Positions 1 through 9,879 of a DNA stretch of 64,000 nt are shown here, piece after piece. Every line of letters starts with the position of its first letter. The stretch's first letter is position 1. The translations under genes and the position numbers were made by a program. The stretch lies in the NCBI GenBank assembly GCA_021788625.1, contig JAJYKL010000006.1, forward strand, positions 1 to 64,000, written 5' to 3'. A model generated the notes under the pieces. That model was not told the DNA's origin and made no database searches. It saw nothing but the letters and a program-made list of their open reading frames with translations. This DNA is from Chloroflexota bacterium. Lineage in GTDB: Bacteria > Chloroflexota > Anaerolineae > J036 > Brachytrichaceae.

Positions 1-9
1 TGACGCAAT

Positions 10-245
10 TTATCCACAATTGCTCCGGCTTATCCCCAGAAAGCATTCGACTTGTCCACAGGCCGTGATGGTTATGTATGATAGTCATTTTACTTAACCT
101 TATTTTAAGCTTATCCTAATCTTCACTTTCTCCAATATATAGCCGCAGCTCACGATACGCCCCTATATCTTGGATCAAAAAAGACGAGCAGAACTAGCAT
201 GGATCGAGAGCTACATGTGAATAAGTTGTGGACAACTGTGGATAG
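10..245. promoter_or_regulatory. DnaA-box cluster (candidate replication-origin-like region)
   Basis: TTATCCACA (10-18), TTATCCCCA (30-38), TTGTCCACA (52-60), reverse-strand TTGTCCACA (227-235) and CTATCCACA (237-245) around an AT-rich stretch (about 90-135). Confidence 0.5.
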
Positions 246-1533
246 TTTGTGGCAGATTGTGAGCTACAGCTTTCACGAGGTGTTGCCCAAGTTTCTGCTT
301 ATGGCCGTGGTGCTCTGCCTGGTAACGTCTGACGTAGCACAAACATACGGCCGCGAGGCGGTGCTGGACCGCATGTTGGCTGGCAAAGAATACGACTTCA
401 TCAGTTGGGAAACACGGACAGCACTGGCCAAGATCGGCATCGAGCTGACTGCACCACAGAATGGCATGAGTCTTGCTGACCAGGTGTCTTTCGTGCGCAG
501 ATTTATGCAACGGGTGGCCGACGAACAAAATCTGGAAGGCCAGATCAGCCAGTTGTACACGGACCCAACGGTGAAAGATCCCCTCTCTGCGAGCGCTCAA
601 CTACGCAGACAACGCGATGCGCTGCGTGCTCAGATCGCCGTGCGACAAAATCTGGCAGAGGCAATCCTGCAGGAGCAGGTCGAAAGCGTCCTCGCCGAAG
701 AAGGTTTTGCCGTGGGCGGACAGGTCATACCACCCCTGCGTTTCCGCTTCACTCCACTACCCTATGTGCTGATCATCTCGCGGCGCGACAAGATCGAGCG
801 CATCGATCAGCGCGAACTGATCCCTGGACTCACGGTGGATCAGTTCGGCCCGATTGAGGATGCGGTGGATAAACGGTTCAACGTATCCTCTCTGATAACT
901 CCAATCGGTGGGCTGAGCGCGTACCCTACCATGCTGCCTGAGTCCTCATCGCTTGACTTTACCATCGAGACGGAAGCACACGAGTGGACGCACAACTTCC
1001 TCTACTTCAGCTACGTCGGTTTGCATTATGACGACGACCCGGTGGCGCGCGAAATAAACGAGACGACGGCGGTCATCGTGCAGCACGAGATCGGCCAGCG
1101 GGTCCTGCAGCGCTATTACCCCGATTTGGTGCCACCACCCGCACCGCCGCAACCTGCAACGCCGCCAGCGGAGACCACACCGCCCATCAACCGGCCGCCC
1201 GAGTTCGATTTCAATGCGGAGATGCGCCTGACGCGTGTCCACGTGGATCAATTGCTGGCATCCGGCCAGATCACCCAGGCCGAGTCATACATGGACGCAC
1301 GCCGCATTGTCTTTGTGCAGCACGGCTATGAGATCCGAAAACTCAACCAGGCCTATTTCGCCTTCTATGGAGCGTACAACGCCCAACCAGGCGGATCGCC
1401 CGAAGCCGGCAACGATCCCGTTGGCCCGGCTGTGCAGGCACTGCGCAAGCACTCCGCCTCGCTGGGCGATTTCGTGCGCGCTATTGCCACCGTCCACTCC
1501 CTGGCCGACGTGCGGCGCCTGACACGACAATAG
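199..1533 (+). CDS. membrane-anchored putative metalloprotease-like protein of unknown function
   Basis: Single long ORF with an N-terminal hydrophobic segment (VLPKFLLMAVVLCLVTSDVA) and a zinc-peptidase-like HEWTH motif (EAHEWTHNFLYFSY). Confidence 0.7.
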   Translation: MDRELHVNKLWTTVDSLWQIVSYSFHEVLPKFLLMAVVLCLVTSDVAQTYGREAVLDRMLAGKEYDFISWETRTALAKIGIELTAPQNGMSLADQVSFVRRFMQRVADEQNLEGQISQLYTDPTVKDPLSASAQLRRQRDALRAQIAVRQNLAEAILQEQVESVLAEEGFAVGGQVIPPLRFRFTPLPYVLIISRRDKIERIDQRELIPGLTVDQFGPIEDAVDKRFNVSSLITPIGGLSAYPTMLPESSSLDFTIETEAHEWTHNFLYFSYVGLHYDDDPVAREINETTAVIVQHEIGQRVLQRYYPDLVPPPAPPQPATPPAETTPPINRPPEFDFNAEMRLTRVHVDQLLASGQITQAESYMDARRIVFVQHGYEIRKLNQAYFAFYGAYNAQPGGSPEAGNDPVGPAVQALRKHSASLGDFVRAIATVHSLADVRRLTRQ

Positions 1534-1593
1534 GGTGGATCGGGTCAGTTTGTCTTTTAGCGCACACTCATCTGGCTCGCCTATAATCGCCCG

Positions 1594-2220
1594 GTGATTA
1601 CCAGAGGTGATGGCTTGAGCAACAATCGCAGCGAACACAACCCACACAATCATGACTCGCATGACCTGGAGGAAGAGCGCCTAAAGAAGTGGCTGAAGCG
1701 GGGGCACGATCGGCAATTTCGTGAGCAAATGAGAGCGGGCACGCGGCTGCTGCAAGAGCGCAAGCCTAAGGAAGCACTGCCGCTACTAAAGCGGGCGCAC
1801 GAAATTCAACCCGGCGACATGGATGCTGCGCTGAACCTGAGCAGCGCCTACATCATGGCAGGTTGGCACAAAATGGCTGTGCCCGTCCTGGAAGAGGCCG
1901 TGCAGCGGCATCCTGATAATCCTCGGCTGTGGATTAACCTGGGCGCAGCCTATCTGGGCAATCCGCTACTGGCCAGCGATGACGAGCAGGTCCGCGCGAT
2001 CACTGCCTTCCGTAAGGCATTGCAGGTGGACCCGTTCGCTCCCAGCGCGGCTTATAACATCGGGCTCATCTACGTCGACCGCGATGAGCGCGCAGAAGCA
2101 ATAGCCGCGTTCCAATTGGCGGCCCGCTCCGACCCTGGCGATATGGATGCACGGCGCATGCTTAAAAAGCTGAGTGGAGACGGCGACACGGGTGGGTTGA
2201 GCCTGCATCCAACAAACTAA
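1594..2220 (+). CDS. tetratricopeptide repeat protein
   Basis: Repeated TPR signatures (ALPLLKRAHEIQPGDMDAALNLSSAYIMAGW; AFRKALQVDPFAPSAAYNIGLIYVDR). GTG start. Confidence 0.85.
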   Translation: MITRGDGLSNNRSEHNPHNHDSHDLEEERLKKWLKRGHDRQFREQMRAGTRLLQERKPKEALPLLKRAHEIQPGDMDAALNLSSAYIMAGWHKMAVPVLEEAVQRHPDNPRLWINLGAAYLGNPLLASDDEQVRAITAFRKALQVDPFAPSAAYNIGLIYVDRDERAEAIAAFQLAARSDPGDMDARRMLKKLSGDGDTGGLSLHPTN

Positions 2221-2312
2221 GCAAGCCATGGCACCTGTCTGGTATGGCAGGCGGGTTTGCAGGCCAAGTGGTTGCCCGCGATAGAAATCATCCAGGTCCG
2301 ACTGGGCTAGCG

Positions 2313-3287
2313 TTAATGTAAAACCGGTTGATTCACCAGCCTGCTCGCCGTATGAGCGTCGGTGATTAATACATTAATGTACTTCCCGCGCAATGCAGCC
2401 AGGATGGCTCGATATTTTCGGGCTCCGCCGGCCACTCCCACACTACGCTCCACCTGTCGTAACTGCTCCAGCGGCATGGAGACGACCCTGTTGTTGAAGG
2501 CACTCTCAATCGGCTTCCCGTTTTCATCGAAAAAACGCAATAGGATGTCGCCAACCGCACCGTGCTGGCGTAGAAAGCCTTGTTCTGCTCTGGAAAAAAC
2601 GTTCCCACTTAAGTGAAGCAGCTTTGACGGCTGAACAGAGCCAATTCCAACCAGGGCCAGGTTGACACGATCAAACAGGCGCATGGCCTCCTGAACGTAA
2701 GGGTCCTTGAGCATGACACTTAAAGCGGCTGCAGTGCCCACCACACCCGGTGCCGGAAGAAAAACAGCTGTGCCATGGACCAGACTTGCCAGGCGCCCGG
2801 TTAATCGCGCGGCATGTACCTCCGCAGAGGGATTGCCAACTCCTCCCAGTATCTGCACCACCCGTATGCCAGTTTTACCGACCACTTGATGCAGCGAGTC
2901 GATCAAAGCCAGAAGCGATGAGCTCCATGAAGAGATGCCCACGATGTCGTTATTGTGAATGGTTGTCTCGATATAATAAGCCGCGGCCGCGCCCAGATCA
3001 CGCACGATCTGATTTTCATCATCGCTGATGCAGTCGACGACGATGGCATCGCGCAGCCCAAATCTCCTCACCAATGCTTCTTCGAGATCGGAGTTGACCC
3101 CCACGGGGACGTTGACGCTGATACGAATGATGCCTTCTGCCTTGGCGCGTTTGAATAATCGCGAAATGGTGGCTTGCGATAGATTGAGTTGCTGGCCTAT
3201 CTCAGACTGATTCAAGCTCCATTCGTAATGCATTTTGGCCACTTTCGTCATCAGTCTGAGTTCATCCACGGTTGCCATATGGGACAC
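2313..3287 (-). CDS. SorC/DeoR-type sugar-binding transcriptional regulator
   Basis: N-terminal HTH (YEWSLNQSEIGQQLNLSQATISRLFKRAKAEGIIRISV) followed by a SorC sugar-binding domain. The last 9 nt of the ORF may be untranslated (start at MATVDE). Confidence 0.88.
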   Translation of the reverse strand: MSHMATVDELRLMTKVAKMHYEWSLNQSEIGQQLNLSQATISRLFKRAKAEGIIRISVNVPVGVNSDLEEALVRRFGLRDAIVVDCISDDENQIVRDLGAAAAYYIETTIHNNDIVGISSWSSSLLALIDSLHQVVGKTGIRVVQILGGVGNPSAEVHAARLTGRLASLVHGTAVFLPAPGVVGTAAALSVMLKDPYVQEAMRLFDRVNLALVGIGSVQPSKLLHLSGNVFSRAEQGFLRQHGAVGDILLRFFDENGKPIESAFNNRVVSMPLEQLRQVERSVGVAGGARKYRAILAALRGKYINVLITDAHTASRLVNQPVLH

Positions 3288-3380
3288 TCCTGATCATTAC
3301 ATCAACGTTCCGCTAACAGATAACGAAATGGCGCACTTAAAAGAAGGCTCAATCTGGGTAGCCCGGGCGATGCGTCCACA

Positions 3381-4934
3381 CTACAAGGCAGACAGAGAGC
3401 GGCGAACCGCATCTCTCCAACCCTCCAACAGGGCCGCACGCTGGCTGGCAGGCATGTGCGGCTCAAATCGATCGTGTGGGCGAAACAGGTTCTGAACCTG
3501 GTCCAGCGAAGACCAGACGCCCGTCGCCAGGCCGGCTAGATAAGCCGCCCCCAGGGCAGACAGGTCGCTGATCTGGCTGCGCACCACTGGCAGATCCAGG
3601 ATATCGGCCTGGAACTGCATGAGGAAATCGTTGCGGCTCGCGCCACCATCTGCCAGGAGCACGGAGAGTGATTGACCCGAGTCCGACTGCATGGCTGTGA
3701 ACACATCGTGTATCTGGTAGGCGATTGCCTCCACGGCAGCGCGGGCCGCGTGAGCGGCTGTGGTACCGAGCGTGATACCCACCAGCAAACCGCGGGCGTG
3801 CATGTCCCAATAGGGTGCGCCCAAACCCACCAGGGCTGGAACAAAGTAGAGCCCCTCATGGTGGGTCACCTGCCCGGCCAGATCTTCGATCTCGCCGGGA
3901 GCCTGCAGGCCAAGGAACCGGTACAACCATTCGACGGCTGCTCCGGTGGCGTAAATATTGCCTTCCAGGGCATACGTGGCACCCTGGTAGTTCCAGGCGA
4001 TGCTGGTTGACAGCCCATGCCGTGACAGGATGGGACGCGGCATCGGCATCATCAGCGAGGAGCCAGTCCCATAGGTGGCTTTGATTGTCCCAGGGAGGAA
4101 ACCAGCATGACCGAACAAAGCCCCATGCGAGTCGCCAATCATGGCAGCAATGGGAACCCCTTCAGGGAGCGCGCCGGGTTGTCGGGTATGGCCATAGACG
4201 AACCCGGAAGGATACACGGCGGGCAAGATGGCGCGCGGGATGCCAAAGATCTCGATCAATTCATCGTCCCAATCCAGTGTGTGTAGATTGAACAACTGGG
4301 TGCGTGAGGCATTCGTCATGTCGCAAGCATGCACCGCTCCGCCGCTCAGGTTCCACAACATCCAGGCATCGACGGTGCCGAAGCACAGTTCACCGGACTC
4401 GGCGCGCACCTTGCCATCGGCGATGTGGTCCAGCAGCCAGCGGGCTTTGCCGGCGGCGAACATGGGGTCGAGGGTCAGTCCCGTTTTGCTGCGCACGCGC
4501 TCTTCCAGTCCGTCTTCGCGCAACCTGGCGATAAAGGGGGCAGAGCGATGGCACTGCCAGGTGATACAGGGCCCGAGCGGTCGACCTGTTTTGCGTTCCC
4601 ACACCAGGGTCGATTCGCGCTGATTGGTCACTGCCACGGCCGCCAACCTGGCGTCCTGGTAACCATGCAGGGCGTCCTGCATGGCGGCGCAGGCGGTCTC
4701 CCATAGCTCGGCGGGATCCTGTTCCACCCAACCAGGTTGGGGGTAACGGACATGCACCGGATGGGCAGATTCCCGGACCACAACACCAGCAGCATTGACC
4801 AGCGAGACTTTGCTGCTGGAAGTGCCCTGGTCAATAGCGAGAATAAATGGATCGTCCACCTTAAACTCTTGTCCAACGACGTGTCGTGTGCCAGGCCGGC
4901 CATGCAGTGGGACGTGGCGCCCTAACCCGGTCAA
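3381..4934 (-). CDS. FGGY-family carbohydrate kinase
   Basis: FILAIDQGTSSSKVSLVN N-terminus, GDSHGALFGHAGFLPGTIKATYGTGSS, LADGGASRNDFLMQFQADIL. The true start may be the GTG at 4859. Confidence 0.9.
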   Translation of the reverse strand: MTGLGRHVPLHGRPGTRHVVGQEFKVDDPFILAIDQGTSSSKVSLVNAAGVVVRESAHPVHVRYPQPGWVEQDPAELWETACAAMQDALHGYQDARLAAVAVTNQRESTLVWERKTGRPLGPCITWQCHRSAPFIARLREDGLEERVRSKTGLTLDPMFAAGKARWLLDHIADGKVRAESGELCFGTVDAWMLWNLSGGAVHACDMTNASRTQLFNLHTLDWDDELIEIFGIPRAILPAVYPSGFVYGHTRQPGALPEGVPIAAMIGDSHGALFGHAGFLPGTIKATYGTGSSLMMPMPRPILSRHGLSTSIAWNYQGATYALEGNIYATGAAVEWLYRFLGLQAPGEIEDLAGQVTHHEGLYFVPALVGLGAPYWDMHARGLLVGITLGTTAAHAARAAVEAIAYQIHDVFTAMQSDSGQSLSVLLADGGASRNDFLMQFQADILDLPVVRSQISDLSALGAAYLAGLATGVWSSLDQVQNLFRPHDRFEPHMPASQRAALLEGWRDAVRRSLSAL

Positions 4935-4952
4935 TCAGGTCCCATCATGAGA

Positions 4953-6368
4953 TCACTGCTTATACCCGTGACGATAAACGCCCCAGCCAAGATAGGTTTC
5001 AAAGGCCTCGACCAGTACCTCTGCGACGTGGCCTGCCGTCATGGCCACGTGGTGCTCGAAGCCATTTTTGCAAATGTACTTCAGCAGGCGTTGTAGATCG
5101 GGCACCTCCACCACGGCGCGGCTGCCAAAAGTATCCAGCGGATCATCTGTAAAGTTGCCCTCGCCGACGTACGTTCGGATCATGCCGTTGATGTCATCCG
5201 TCGTAATACGAGCGAATGTGACCGGTCCAGCAGGTGTGCGGCCAACCACCGTTCCGTAGGTGTTTTCCACGCCCAGGGTCGTACCCAGGATTGGCGCATT
5301 GCTGATCTCCACGTGAGGCAGGAACGACCTGGCCCAATTGCCACAGTGGAAAAAGACACATTTATTGGGATCATCTCCATAGTTGTTATTCCAATCGTCC
5401 AGCGCCGCAGGGGTGTTCGAAGCCAGTTGGAGCGCGTACATGGACACCGCGCCGGTGATATCGACTTCGCATGCAGAAGGGAGCAGTTGCTGGCTCATCA
5501 TGGACATGAGCGTACACGCGTTGATGCCGTAATTCCGCTGCAGCGAATTCCAGCACTGCAGCGCACTGGCCTGCAGTTCGTTTTCCTGCATCCAGTCGTC
5601 CAGCACGATGCCAAGTTTGGCCATCCGCACGAGGCTTTGCGGGGGCACGCTGTTGGCGCGTGCGTAGCCGGTGATTTCGCGCAGCCTGGCTTGAACCCGC
5701 ATGTCATTGTCGGCCAGACAGCCAGCTAATCCAAGAATTTCAGAAAAATCGACGGTTGTAACACTCATGCCACTATGCTGCAGCAGCTTTTCGCTGTAGC
5801 GGACCGTATTGAAGGCGGAAGGACGAGCCCCCACCGCACCCAGGCGGGCGTTGCGTAATCCATTGACCACCTTGCACACGCCGATGAATTTTTCCAGATC
5901 AGTCTTGAAACTGTCTGAGGAGGGGTGGATGGTGTGGTGCTCCGTCAATGTGAAAGTAAAACCGTATTGGCGCAGGTTATTGCAGACCGAAATCTTGCCA
6001 CAGAAAGAATCGCGCCGCCGCTCAACCGACAGCCGGTCGAGATCATCGGGGTACGCCTGCACCAGGATTGGGACATTTAACCCCGACAGTTTAACCGTAT
6101 CAGCCACGCCTTTCTCATCACCGAAGTTGGGCAGGGTCACCAGGAGGCCTTCGATCCGGTTAGCGTTCCGGCGGAATAGATCGGCGCAGGCTTTGGCATG
6201 GGCATAGGTTTCGACAGATCCCAGCTTGGTCTCCGCCGCCTCCAGCATAACCGGCTCAATGTCCATGGAACGGAACAAAGCGAGAATATCTTCGCGTCCC
6301 TCAGAAATGAGCCGATCCGGAAAGAAATCCCGGTTGCCCACAATCACGCCCAAGGTTGCTCGTGCCAT
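4953..6368 (-). CDS. L-fucose/L-arabinose isomerase-like sugar isomerase family protein
   Basis: MARATLGVIVGNRDFFPDRLISEGREDILALFRSMDIEPVML; late motif VFFHCGNWARSF. The upstream part of the ORF (to 6512) is probably untranslated. Confidence 0.8.
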   Translation of the reverse strand: MARATLGVIVGNRDFFPDRLISEGREDILALFRSMDIEPVMLEAAETKLGSVETYAHAKACADLFRRNANRIEGLLVTLPNFGDEKGVADTVKLSGLNVPILVQAYPDDLDRLSVERRRDSFCGKISVCNNLRQYGFTFTLTEHHTIHPSSDSFKTDLEKFIGVCKVVNGLRNARLGAVGARPSAFNTVRYSEKLLQHSGMSVTTVDFSEILGLAGCLADNDMRVQARLREITGYARANSVPPQSLVRMAKLGIVLDDWMQENELQASALQCWNSLQRNYGINACTLMSMMSQQLLPSACEVDITGAVSMYALQLASNTPAALDDWNNNYGDDPNKCVFFHCGNWARSFLPHVEISNAPILGTTLGVENTYGTVVGRTPAGPVTFARITTDDINGMIRTYVGEGNFTDDPLDTFGSRAVVEVPDLQRLLKYICKNGFEHHVAMTAGHVAEVLVEAFETYLGWGVYRHGYKQ

Positions 6369-6370
6369 GT

Positions 6371-7333
6371 TTATTTCATCCTGATCAAGTCTTGTGCTGC
6401 GGAACAAACCCCCTGCGGGGTCAAGTGATAGTGCTCCAATAGAAATTCGGCCGAACCCGTGGGAGCGAACTCGGGGAATCCCATGATGCGCATGGGGACA
6501 GGGTGATGGCAAACAACCACCTCGGCCACAGCGCCACCCAGGCCACCGTAGATGCTGTGCTCCTCCAACGTGAGCAGAGCACCGGTCTCACGGGCTGCGG
6601 ATGCCACGGCCTCCTGATCTAGAGGGCGGACCGTGGGCATATTCATCACGCGTGCCTGGATGCCATCCACAGCAAGGCGGTCAGCCGCAGCCAGGGCCAC
6701 ATGCAGCAATGTGCCGTTGCTGATGATGGTGAGGTTGCGGCCCTCGCGCAGGATGCTGGCTTTGCCAATTTGAAAGTGATATGTTGCAGGATGGACGGCG
6801 GGAACAGGCATGCGGCTGATGCGCAGGAAAACCGGCCCCCAATACTCGTATGCAGCCTGCACGGCCTGTGCCGTTTCAAGGGGATCGGCCGGGACGATCA
6901 CGGTCATCCTGTCCAGGGTGCGTAACCAGGCTACATCTTCAAGAGAGTGATGGGTAGGGCCGAGGGCGCCATAAGCCACACCGCTGCTCATCCCACAGAG
7001 CTTGACGTTTGCGAAGGAATAGGCCAGATCGACCTTGATCTGTTCCAGAGCTCGCCCTGTCAGGAAGCAGGAAGCGCTGCAAACAAATGGAATCTTGCCT
7101 CCATTGGACAGGCCGGCAGAAATCCCGATCATATCCTGTTCCGCGATCCCGACGTTGATGAAACGATCAGGATATTTATTCTGGTATCCCTCAACATGAC
7201 TGGACCCCGCCGAATCATTTACCACCACGACCACGCGGGGGTCCTGTGCAGCGATGGCTTCCAGCTGGCATGCGAACGCGTCGCGGCAGTCAAATCGAAC
7301 AGGTGGGTCCTGAACGGATTGCGAGCCGGTCAT
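6371..7333 (-). CDS. transketolase C-terminal subunit (split transketolase)
   Basis: MTGSQSVQDPPVRFDCRDAF..RFINVGIAEQDMIGISAGLSNGGKIPF, typical of the transketolase Pyr/C-terminal half. Starts 4 nt inside the upstream tkt-N gene. Confidence 0.9.
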   Translation of the reverse strand: MTGSQSVQDPPVRFDCRDAFACQLEAIAAQDPRVVVVVNDSAGSSHVEGYQNKYPDRFINVGIAEQDMIGISAGLSNGGKIPFVCSASCFLTGRALEQIKVDLAYSFANVKLCGMSSGVAYGALGPTHHSLEDVAWLRTLDRMTVIVPADPLETAQAVQAAYEYWGPVFLRISRMPVPAVHPATYHFQIGKASILREGRNLTIISNGTLLHVALAAADRLAVDGIQARVMNMPTVRPLDQEAVASAARETGALLTLEEHSIYGGLGGAVAEVVVCHHPVPMRIMGFPEFAPTGSAEFLLEHYHLTPQGVCSAAQDLIRMK

Positions 7334-8169
7334 GAATTCGCCTCGCCAAGTTCGGCCAGGGCCCGGGCCAGTTCTGCTTCGGTCGGCACGCGGTGGTGCC
7401 AGCCGACCTGGTCGCAAATGAATGAGACACCCTGTCCCTTGTGAGTGTGAGCGATGATGCAGCTGGGTTTGCCGGCCTGCAAGGGCAGGCGCCGGAAGGT
7501 GTCCAGCAGGTCGGCGATAGCATGCCCATCGACCTCGCAGACCGACCAGCCAAAGGCTTCCCACTTTTGGGCCAGGGGTTCCAGATGCATGGTGTGCTCG
7601 GTGGTGTCGCCCAGCTGGAGGCCGTTTCGATCGACGATGACGGTCAGGTGATCCAGGTGATAGTGGGCGGCAGCCATCGCGGCTTCCCAGTTGCTGCCTT
7701 CCTGTAACTCGCCATCGCCTGTAATGACAAAGGTGCGCCAGCTCGCTGCGTCCATTTGAGCGGCCAGAGCTGTTCCCACGGCAAAGGGCAACCCATGCCC
7801 CAAGGGTCCGGTACTGGTTTCCACGCCAGGCACCTTGACCCGGTTGGGGTGGCCGTTCAGGCGCGACAGCGGCTGGGCAAAGGTATCCAGCTCCGTGATG
7901 GGGAAGAAGCCCCTCACCGCCAGAGTGGTATAGAGGGCACCTGCGCAATGGCCCTTGCTGAGAATCAGGCGATCCCGTTGGGGAGCGTCCGGGGCTTGCG
8001 GGTCCACGTCGAGAACGCCGAAATAGAGGGTGGTCAGGATGTCGATAACAGAGAGATCACCGCCGGTGTGTCCCAGTTGTGCATGGGTCAACATGCGTAG
8101 CGTGAGCCGGCGAATGGCGCTGGCCCGGGCCTGTATCTCGTGGTCGTTAAGCCGTTCAGAATGTTGCAT
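7330..8169 (-). CDS. transketolase N-terminal subunit (split transketolase)
   Basis: TPP-binding half: GHTGGDLSVIDILTTLYFGVL, LSKGHCAGALY, TGDGELQEGSNWEAAMAA. Confidence 0.92.
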   Translation of the reverse strand: MQHSERLNDHEIQARASAIRRLTLRMLTHAQLGHTGGDLSVIDILTTLYFGVLDVDPQAPDAPQRDRLILSKGHCAGALYTTLAVRGFFPITELDTFAQPLSRLNGHPNRVKVPGVETSTGPLGHGLPFAVGTALAAQMDAASWRTFVITGDGELQEGSNWEAAMAAAHYHLDHLTVIVDRNGLQLGDTTEHTMHLEPLAQKWEAFGWSVCEVDGHAIADLLDTFRRLPLQAGKPSCIIAHTHKGQGVSFICDQVGWHHRVPTEAELARALAELGEANS

Positions 8170-8266
8170 GAGGGATATGAATAATTATTCCGTTATTATA
8201 ATCTATTCATAGGCCCGGCCGGATGGATCCTCCTCTTCGGCCCGGCAACGGCGAATCGCCATACGG
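8170..8266. promoter_or_regulatory. divergent AT-rich promoter/operator region with perfect palindrome GAATAATTATTC
   Basis: Perfect 12-bp palindrome at 8179-8190 and a TATAAT at about 8196, between the divergent tkt operon and the glycosidase gene. Confidence 0.4.
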
Positions 8267-9859
8267 GTGCCAGACCTAAAGGAGATGTTTGACATGCCTG
8301 CACAAATTGAAAAATGGGACACTTTCGAACTGGCCTTGCGGGGTCCGGACTCGGGCAACCCCTTTCTGGAGGTTACGCTCGAAGCCGAATTCACCCATGG
8401 CACGCACCGCGTGCGGGGGCATGGCTTTTATGATGGCGATGGAATTTATAAAGTGCGGCTGATGCCCGACCAGGAAGGAGAGTGGGAGTTCGTCACGCGC
8501 AGTAACACCCCCGCGCTGGATGGACAACGCGGCACGCTGATGTGTACCGCGACATCCGCCATGAACCATGGCCCGGTGCGTGTGGCCGATACGATCCATT
8601 TTGCCTATGCGGATGGCACCCCCTATTCACCAGTCGGCACCACCTGCTATGTCTGGAATCTCCAGGGCGATGAATTGGAAGCGCAAACGTTAATGACCCT
8701 GAGCCAGGCACCGTTCAACAAGCTGCGCATGTGCGTTTTTCCCAAACGGTATACGTTTAACAACAACGAACCACCCCTGTACCCATTCCCCGGCCAGGTA
8801 ACCGGTACGTGGAGTTGGGCGCAGCGGAACACCTACCGCACCCACGAACCGCCTGACTTTTGGGACTTCACTCATTTCAACCCACCCTATTTCCGCCATC
8901 TGGAACAACGCATTCTCGACCTGCGTGCGTGGGGGATCGAGGCAGACCTGATTCTTTTTCATCCCTATGATTTTGGCGCGTGGGGCTTTGATCGCATGCC
9001 CGCGGAGGTGAATGACCGTTATCTGCGTTACGTTGTAGCGCGGCTTTCAGCCTATCGCAACCTGTGGTGGTCCTTTGCCAACGAATATGACCTGATGCGC
9101 GACCGAACGATGGCCGATTGGGATCACTATTTCCAACTGGTGCAGGAGCTCGACCCCTATCAGCACCTGCGCTCCATCCACAACTGCCACGAGTTTTACG
9201 ATCACGGCAAGTCCTGGGTAACGCACTGTAGTGTGCAGAGCCATGCGCTGGCCACCGTACCTGCCTGGATCAAAAAGTACGGCAAGCCGGTGGTCGTGGA
9301 CGAATGTGGCTACGAGGGCGACATTTTCATGGCCTGGGGTGACCTTTCGGCGGAGGAGCTGGTACTGCGCTTTTGGCTCGGATTCACCAGTGGTGGCTAT
9401 GTGGGACATGGTGAGACGTATATGAACGACCTGGATCAGCTATGGTGGTCCAAAGGCGGCCGGCTCACCGGCCAGAGTGTGGCGCGCATCGCTTTCCTGC
9501 GACAAGTCATGGAACACGCCCCTGCTTTGACGCCGATTGTGAGAAACGATTCCTCCGCTGCCGCGGCTTCGTCCGCAGGCACACCCCACGAGCCAGGCGA
9601 AGAGATCCGCATCATCTCCGAAGGGTCCTGGAACGCAGAGGCCGCCGGGTTCCATAGCCAGGACTACTACCTCCTCTATTTCGGCATGCACCAACCCCGC
9701 TGGCGTAACCTCAATTTGCCAGCAGGCAGCTACAGAGTCGACGTCATTGACACGTGGAACATGACCCTGGAGACGGCAACAGCCCATGCCACGGGGAGGA
9801 TGCGCGTGGAGTTGCCAGGCAGGAAGTACATGGCCGTCCGTATTCAAAAAAACCAATGA
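8267..9859 (+). CDS. DUF5060/DUF4038-type putative glycoside hydrolase
   Basis: N-terminal beta-domain (WDTFELALRGPDSGNPF..GFYDGDGIYKVRLMPDQEGEWEFVTRSN), a TIM-barrel-like middle (YRNLWWSFANEYDLM; KPVVVDECGYEG) and a C-terminal beta domain. Confidence 0.85.
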   Translation: MPDLKEMFDMPAQIEKWDTFELALRGPDSGNPFLEVTLEAEFTHGTHRVRGHGFYDGDGIYKVRLMPDQEGEWEFVTRSNTPALDGQRGTLMCTATSAMNHGPVRVADTIHFAYADGTPYSPVGTTCYVWNLQGDELEAQTLMTLSQAPFNKLRMCVFPKRYTFNNNEPPLYPFPGQVTGTWSWAQRNTYRTHEPPDFWDFTHFNPPYFRHLEQRILDLRAWGIEADLILFHPYDFGAWGFDRMPAEVNDRYLRYVVARLSAYRNLWWSFANEYDLMRDRTMADWDHYFQLVQELDPYQHLRSIHNCHEFYDHGKSWVTHCSVQSHALATVPAWIKKYGKPVVVDECGYEGDIFMAWGDLSAEELVLRFWLGFTSGGYVGHGETYMNDLDQLWWSKGGRLTGQSVARIAFLRQVMEHAPALTPIVRNDSSAAAASSAGTPHEPGEEIRIISEGSWNAEAAGFHSQDYYLLYFGMHQPRWRNLNLPAGSYRVDVIDTWNMTLETATAHATGRMRVELPGRKYMAVRIQKNQ

Positions 9860-9879
9860 GCCGCAGCGTACTCGTCATC

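Noticed and set aside
7334-7948. N-terminal extension of the 525-aa ORF at 6371-7948
   Set aside because: The extension overlaps tkt-N in a different frame with an unnatural composition. The real start is the ATG at 7333.
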